64,000 nt of DNA from assembly GCA_034766995.1 (NCBI GenBank), contig CM068322.1:5793589-5857588 (forward strand), in the 5' to 3' direction. Positions 57,783 to 64,000 of the stretch are shown here, piece by piece. Position numbers and translations under genes: made by a program. Every line of letters starts with the position of its first letter. Within the stretch, counting starts at the first letter, position 1. This stretch comes from Acanthacorydalis orientalis. Its lineage: Eukaryota > Arthropoda > Insecta > Megaloptera > Corydalidae. The notes under the pieces are model-generated. The model was not told where the DNA came from. It searched no databases and saw only the letters and a program-made list of their open reading frames with translations.

Positions 57783-59218
57783 ATAAAAAAAGGAAATTTT
57801 CAAGAAAACGAATATTTTTCTATTGGCTTAAAAATTTCTTACATACTTAATGTTAATTTTTTTCTAGTTTATTTTAAACTCATATTTATTTCATGACTTC
57901 TGTAATCACTACTTTTAGTCTTATAAGTCATAATTTTTTTTTAATTAGTTTTTGATTAAAAAACTTCATAATCATTATATATAAACATTTATAATAATAT
58001 TTTATAATAAAAAATAATAGAACATAAATATAAAAAAATTGTTGATAAAATATGTTGTTTTGATATATGTGAAACTCCCTCAATCTAAACGTGTACTAAG
58101 CTTAACTTTTTCCAAATTAATACACAATTTATTAGTCTAATATATTTATAGTTTATCGCAGAGAAAAATTATTTTATTTAGCATGAAATATAAATTTTAT
58201 AGTCAAGAAATGATAATTAAAAATTATTACAATTATACAACAAAAACAAGAAATTCAATACGGTGCTTAAATGAAGTTGAAAATATTTTAATGTCACATA
58301 TGAAACTAATAATATGATGAATAACATAAAGTAAAAATAAACCTGCATTTTTATCAATAAATAAAAAACTAATAATATTTTATCAAACTTTTCTATGTAT
58401 CAAGTTTCGTCCTTCCACTACCATATATTGTAGTTTTTTTCTAAAAGTGGATATAATGAAGTTAAAACAAAGTGCCGAATCTACGATTTTTTTTAAATAA
58501 ACTTAATTATATTCTATAAACATGCGATGAACTGTTTTCAATATAAATTAATTAAAAAAATGAAGGCATGGAATTAAATAGCAGTAAATATCTGTCTATC
58601 AATATAAAAAAAATCATTCATGATTTAATTAAAAAATAATTCATTTATTTTCAAATTAAATTAAATTTTAACTTAAAATGTTATTATACTAAATTCGGCA
58701 TGAGCAGTTTTAATATACGCACTATATCAAAGTAATAAAAAATCAATCTATTTACTCAATCGGTTTGTAAATTGTGATATTGAAGTTCATTAGCGATAAA
58801 GAAGAATGTTCTTCATTGCTAACGATACGTTTGTAAAACATATTATGTTTATTAAATGAAATTTCAATAAAATTAAAATAATTCTTGAACAATGCAAATA
58901 GTTCAAAATGTAATGTAAGATGAATTCAGTTCAAGTTTCTACCCAGAAAAGGTTTAAAAAAGGTAAAAACATCTTTGACGAATATGAATACCTTACAACC
59001 AGAGTATTATTCATAAAATATCGAATCACGCCCAGTGAACCGACGAGAGAAAGAAATCCCACGCCGTGTATTTTATATCAATCGTTTCCTGCTTCTTTTT
59101 ATTGTTGATTTATTTGACACGAGTCTATAAAACTCTGACGGTACGTTCGATTCGTAAAACGAGTCTGTCAGAAACCGCAAGCCTCTCCATCTAATACATT
59201 CATATAAACACATACATT

Positions 59219-59275
<57 letters not shown>

Positions 59276-60619
59276 GTAGACGTATGAATGTTTTCAAGTG
59301 AAAAGCGTTTTCCAGAGAATTGGCACATTTGTATGTTAATACTTCTTTAGAAATCTCGAAAATGAAACGTAAAATGAATGAAATATAACCAAAGTGGAAT
59401 CTTCTTATCGACAACAATATGTTTTTTGTAAATGTGTGTTTGTATGTACATGCATACCTTCGTCTCTTACATAAAATATGTTTGTGAATACCGAAAGAGA
59501 ATAAATTGAAATAAATCGGATTATCGACCGCGTCAAATTATTTTATGAAATATTTGTTATTTATCTGATAACTCAAAAATTATTTATCAAATATGTTTTT
59601 TGGTATAATTTCATGAAGTAAATAAATTTTGTCGTTCATTCTTATGTAATTACAGCTGATTTAAATAATCCTGCTTTGTTAAGTAAATGTTGGAGATATT
59701 TATGGCATGAAAAATACTTTCATTAGAATTTTTTTGTTAAAGAAAACAGTTTTAAACTATACTGACGCAAATGAAATTGTTTATTTTTTATATAAATTAA
59801 TGTAAAATATAATATTAACATTTCAATACTATTAAAACCATAAACAAAAAGCATATGATTCTTATTAGATTCATTTTTTTAGTTACACTTTTTGTGATTT
59901 ATGATTTTATATTTTGATAAAAATTGTAAGAAAATTGGTATGATTGTTGTAGTTATAGTTTATCATTAATATAGCATTTTGTTACATATAAGCTGTTGAA
60001 GTCATATAAGACTTAAAAAATTCTATTATAAAAGATGTATAACGTTCTCAAGACAATGTTTAGGCAAGTTTATAGAATGAACAGCAATATTAGAATATTA
60101 TGAATCGTTTATTCAGTCACTCCTTAGTCTCTTCTTAAAGTTAGAATAACGCTGAGTGATAAAAAAATCTCTTTCTAAATAATTTAAAAGGTTCATAATT
60201 GTGGTTAATATCGACAGCGTAATTTTATCTAAACCTTACAATTACATTTTTTGAGTTATATAAAGAAATTTCAATCTATAAAGTATTATTTTTAGCATGC
60301 ATTTAAATATGCCATTAAGGACATTAATATTTAATGATTATTTTATATGATCGCAATTGTAGATAAAGGATTATACTTTATGATATGCAAGATCTAAACA
60401 ATTATAACAGTTAATCCTATTTGTATATAATTATTTACTCAAGTTAAATTGTATCAAAAATATATATTATATTTTATTTATTCATTTTTGATAAAATTTT
60501 AAGTTCTACTGAGAGATCAATTCAACTTATGAAGCAGATACTTATGCTACTGAATCTAGAATGAATCTAATCATGAATTTCTATGGAACAGTTATCATTC
60601 TAAGAGTTCTAAGATACAA
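57783..60619. other. AT-rich sequence, no gene recognised
   Basis: Contains a 62-codon frame at 58920-59108 (MNSVQVSTQKRFKKGKNIFD...) in locally G+C-richer DNA, unrecognised, and the TA tract at 59220-59269. CTGTCAGAAACCGCAAGC at about 59166 resembles the reverse complement of 53394-53411 (GTCAGAAACCGCGAGC). Confidence 0.4.
59220..59269. repeat. (TA)n microsatellite
   Basis: Uninterrupted TA run of about 49 bases. Confidence 0.95.
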
Positions 60620-60770
60620 AAAAGTAACCCTATGAGGATAAAGACATCACCATTGTAATATTCAAAAACAACAATCGAAATGGTTAATAATTATTTATTG
60701 AAAAAGTTTAACAAGAACACTTTTTATGGTTTGTGGGGGTAAAATAATTCATTTTTGATATTTATTCATG
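60620..60770 (+). repeat. Dispersed repeat family R1, copy 9
   Basis: Contains CAAAAACAACAATCGAAATG, GTTAATAATTATTTATTGAA, AACAAGAACACTTTTTATGG, TTTGTGGGGGTAAAATAATT and CATTTTTGATA. The 3' box is not recognisable. Confidence 0.6.
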
Positions 60771-62060
60771 TTATAAACTATATGAATAATAAATTTAAAA
60801 GAATTTTCTATATTTTGAATATTTTTTAGTGTTATATTCAGTGAAGTAAAGTTTCATCATAACAGCACGTGTAAAATACCGAAAATTTAAATTATAATTT
60901 TCCTTAAACAAAATGGAAGAGATTTAATTTTTTTAATGCAGTTTTACAATAAATGAATAAACAATTTTACGAAGATTAACTACCCATCAACTTTTTATCA
61001 TTTTTGAAACAGTTCCACTCATCCTTAAAATATAAATGTGAGCAAAAAATCAGTAATTTTGTTAGATATAATTATATGTCATTAAATTTATAATAAGAAT
61101 ATTTAATTGGAAATAGTGAAACGCAATAAAGTTTCATTAACTGCTCCTACCACTAAAATTGTATAACTGAGTCGATCGATATTGATTTACATTTGTACGA
61201 TAAAAGTACTGTACTTTACTCTGATGTCCAGTTAATGAAATAGTTATCAAACAATTACCCTACACTAACGAAACCGCACAACCTTGTTAGACCATACACA
61301 AAGCTGGTGATTTTAAATTGAAATATTGTAATTGAAATACCAAACGTCGAACACATCCGGCTCACATTATCGAGTATCTAGAACGGTATGTGAGTAAAGC
61401 GCACAAAGAAGCATCCACATTCCGTGTACATTCTTCAGGAATAGAACGTGTACTCGTTAATATTTCGTTAATATTGACAGTTCTGTGTTCATCAAAATTT
61501 TTTTAGTTTTTTTTTGGCTTGTGTTGAATGATACAAATTACGTATTTTTTGCTTAATTGATATATTAGTTAAATGACGTTTGATTTAATTGTACTATTGT
61601 GATATTTGTTTCATGTAATTTTTTATCAATAAATATAAAAATGTTCTACGAAATATTTAGAAAAAAACATTATATAAGTAATTTCGAGCATCTTTTTTAC
61701 AATTTATCATCCAATTTCTAATTAAAAAATTCATAATAACATTTTTAGATGATATTATAAAATAATTCATAAAACGTTTGTCATTTCCTATAAGTGAATT
61801 GATCTACTTCAAATAGATTACATTTGCATAGTTCTTAACTGAAACTGTTATCTACATACATATACGATACAAACACATACACATTAATACTATTATATAT
61901 ATCACAGCAATAATTTTAATCGTTTCATAAATTTATTTCTTTGGAGTTCAGTAATTTTGTAGTTGAATAAGTTGTATGTTTGAATAAGAATAATTTTTTA
62001 TAGAATATTTGAATTGAACTTTTTTCTTAAAATTGCATTAATATGGGTTAATAATAAAAT

Positions 62061-62063
<3 letters not shown>
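60771..62063. other. AT-rich sequence, no gene recognised
   Basis: The part from 61140 to 61460 is less AT-biased (ACACATCCGGCTCACATTAT; GTAAAGCGCACAAAGAAGCA) but yields no recognisable frame. Confidence 0.45.

Positions 62064-62108
<45 letters not shown>
62064..62108. repeat. (TA)n microsatellite
   Basis: Uninterrupted TA run of about 45 bases, 16 bases upstream of a mariner end. Confidence 0.95.
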
Positions 62109-62109
<1 letters not shown>

Positions 62110-62124
62110 CAAAATTCAATTAAA

Positions 62125-63371
62125 CGAGGGTCGTTTGATTAGTATGATAAAAAGCAAGTTAAACACCGTTTTTTTGAAAAAACAATTTTATTTCATAACA
62201 TAGTCTTCATTGAAAGATATACATTTGGTCCTGTCGGAAAAGCAGCTTTTCTTAAAGTCTGCATAATACGCATTATCGGCGGCGATGACATCCACATTAG
62301 ACGTGAATTTCTTTCCACCGAACCAAATTTTCAAGTTTGTGAAGAGAAGAAGTCGCACGAGGCCAAGTTCGGAGAATAAGGTGGATCAGAAATCAATTCG
62401 AAGCTTTATTCGTACAATTTTGTCATTAAGACGGCGCGTTGTTCTGGTGAGAGTACTTTTTTTACGCTAATATTGGCCGTTTTTGTTTCAGCTCTTCTTT
62501 CAAACAGTCCAATAATGTTGCTTAATAGTCTTCTGTTATCGTTTTTTCTTTCGTTAAGTAGTCGATCAAGATGCTTCCTTGGAAATTACAAAAAACAGTG
62601 GTCAACACCTTCCTAACCGACAAAATGATATTTACCATCTACGGCGCAATTTCACCAGTCGTTGTTCACTACTTTAACTGTTGCTTCGACTCAGATGTGT
62701 AGTGGTGGACTCATGTTTCTTCCACAATGATAAATTGAAATAAAGGTTTGACGATTGCAGTTAAACATCGCCAAATACTAGGTTGAAATGTCCTTTCGTG
62801 TGTGTTTTTGGTCGACAGTCAATAATCGCGGCACCCATCGTGCACACAGCTTTTTCATGAGCAATTTTTCGTACAAGATATTGTACAATCATTTAGTTGA
62901 GATATCTACAGTGTCAGAAATCTCATGTATTTTCACTCGGCGGTCTTCCATAACGATACCATGAATCTATTCAACGACATCTATTGTGGTGTCCTCAACT
63001 GGGCGTCCAGATCGTGCTTTATCATCAGTGCATGTTTGGCCGCGTTTAAATTCATGTATCCAGAAATAAACAGTGTCCAACTCTGGTGCAGAGCCCCCAT
63101 GAACTCCAACTAACTCTGCTTTGATCTTTGCGGCCGTTTACTTTTTCAAATAAAAATGTTTTATCACTGCACAGAACTCGTTTCTTTTTCATTTCTACGG
63201 CAAGTACTACAATACTCGCTTCAAACATCTGTAGAACGTGAACAACGCGTCGCTTCTGAGTAAAATTTCTCCAATTCTAGTTTGAAAAGTGACATTTGAT
63301 AGCCGTGACGTTACTAAATGTTCGGTGGTGCCATATCATAGAAATTTACCAAAATTATCAATCGACCCTCG
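62125..63371 (-). mobile_element. Mariner element, full length, inactive
   Basis: The ends are CGAGGGTCGTTTGATTAGTA on the left and, inverted, CGAGGGTCGATTGATAATTT on the right; TA follows the right end. The length of 1247 bases is that of a complete mariner. The interior encodes a transposase pseudogene on the minus strand. The (C)GAGGGT-GTT-GA terminus differs from the TTAGGTTGGT ends of the deleted family, so this is a different mariner lineage. Confidence 0.85.
62150..63192 (-). pseudogene. Mariner (DD34D) transposase pseudogene
   Basis: The minus strand from an ATG at 63192 shows, with frame changes, the N-terminal HTH (KTFLFEKVNGRKDQSRVSWS appears in a shifted frame), GRPVEDTTIDVVE, IHGIVMEDRRVKIHEISDTV and KLCARWVPRLLTVDQKHTRK, the mariner signature between the HTH and the catalytic core. 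Further on VHHYTSESKQQLK follows IVEET, where the first catalytic Asp has become Glu (family VDETW). NNAPS-like sequence replaces the HxDNAPxH motif, so the second Asp is Asn. SFELISDPPYSPNLASCDFF keeps the last Asp. Several stops and shifts are present. It is close to the expected 345 codons. Confidence 0.85.
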
Positions 63372-64000
63372 TATAACGAAAAATTAGGCTATAGCAAAAA
63401 TTTAATTAAAACTGAATCAAATGAATTAATTATATTTTTTTCATGCCGAAATTAAAAAAAAAATGAAATGATGTGTCATAGTCAGTGGTTAGCTAATGAT
63501 TTTTTTAATGTTATACAACATATTAATTACCACTGTATTAAATAACGATATATTTCAATAGCAATGCTCTTTCATGTAAAACAATAGTTATTTATACGCA
63601 AAAGGCAACAATGTTTACCGACACCAAATTATCTGAAAACTTAGAATTACAAGCAAAACAATATATACTGTATAAATTAATTAATCTAATTAGGCAGTCG
63701 CCGCATAAACAGAATCTCGACGGGAACTCAACTGCGTCCTTATCCATATTCCCGACTTGCAGCTTGTGACGATTCGATAGAGTCGTGTATATATGTATAT
63801 ACGAGTGTGTACTTTGCTACAATATATAACACATCAAGTACCAAACATTACTCTCACTAAGTAAATTGAAATCCATGTTAAGACTGCATTGACACTTTGA
63901 TAGTTTTCTATGCAATCTGTTGATTAATTTATGAGAAAAAGAGTATTTGAGAATCGTATAATATTCCATCGGCGATGATTAATTGCGCTGTTTACAAATG
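63372..64000. other. Mixed sequence, no gene recognised
   Basis: Mostly AT-rich. A short G+C-richer patch at 63690-63785 (CAGTCGCCGCATAAACAG; TCGACGGGAACTCAACTGCG) has no recognisable frame or repeat. Confidence 0.45.

Noticed and set aside
62285..63113. Plus-strand frames of 61-62 codons
   Set aside because: Antisense shadows of the mariner transposase pseudogene.

Overview
This is eukaryotic, very AT-rich, non-coding DNA, most likely from an arthropod and probably an insect. The evidence is relics of animal transposons (several mariner lineages, two piggyBac-like elements, PIF/Harbinger, pogo/Tigger, a non-LTR retrotransposon with RNase H, and short RTE-like 3' fragments), about 37 (TA)n microsatellites, no compact operons and no long ORF. 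I found no host gene I can name with confidence. The window reads as an intergenic or intronic transposon graveyard. Everything here was read by eye; boundaries are good to a few bases where terminal repeats or target-site duplications (TSDs) are stated and approximate otherwise.

Layout. 1-1.9 kb: a more complex, coding-like but broken segment with a perfect 15-bp hairpin. 5.8-6.5 kb: C-terminal relic of a pogo/Tigger transposase (minus strand). 8.5-9.05 kb: first of six copies of a mariner-derived non-autonomous family (others at 18.2, 32.4, 39.4, 52.4 and 54.4 kb). 12.36-13.10 kb: PIF/Harbinger deletion derivative that keeps the transposase N-terminus. 19.30-19.94 kb: second Harbinger-type element with a TAA duplication and no coding relic. 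23.8-25.1 kb: piggyBac-like element cut down to the first half of its transposase. 26.6-27.75 kb: nearly complete mariner pseudogene (minus). 36.56-36.77 kb: 182-bp insert between 15-bp direct repeats. 37.9-38.2 kb: non-TE island with a 10-bp perfect hairpin. 43.70-44.78 kb: 5'-truncated LINE with a 13-bp TSD. 44.88-45.38 kb: TIR element inserted in a (TA)n tract. 47.0-47.3 kb: mariner C-terminal scrap. 56.09-57.78 kb: second piggyBac-like element with all three catalytic-region motifs but several stops and frameshifts. 62.12-63.37 kb: full-length mariner, inactivated (minus).

Two repeat families stand out. The first is the mariner family with Hsmar1-like terminal repeats, in which the left end plus only the DNA-binding N-terminus of the transposase is joined directly to the right end. 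The second is an unnamed family of roughly 150 bp with at least ten diverged copies in both orientations and a shared internal order of motifs. (TA)n tracts lie in or beside many of the insertions. No CRISPR, rRNA, tRNA or bacterial-type regulation was seen.
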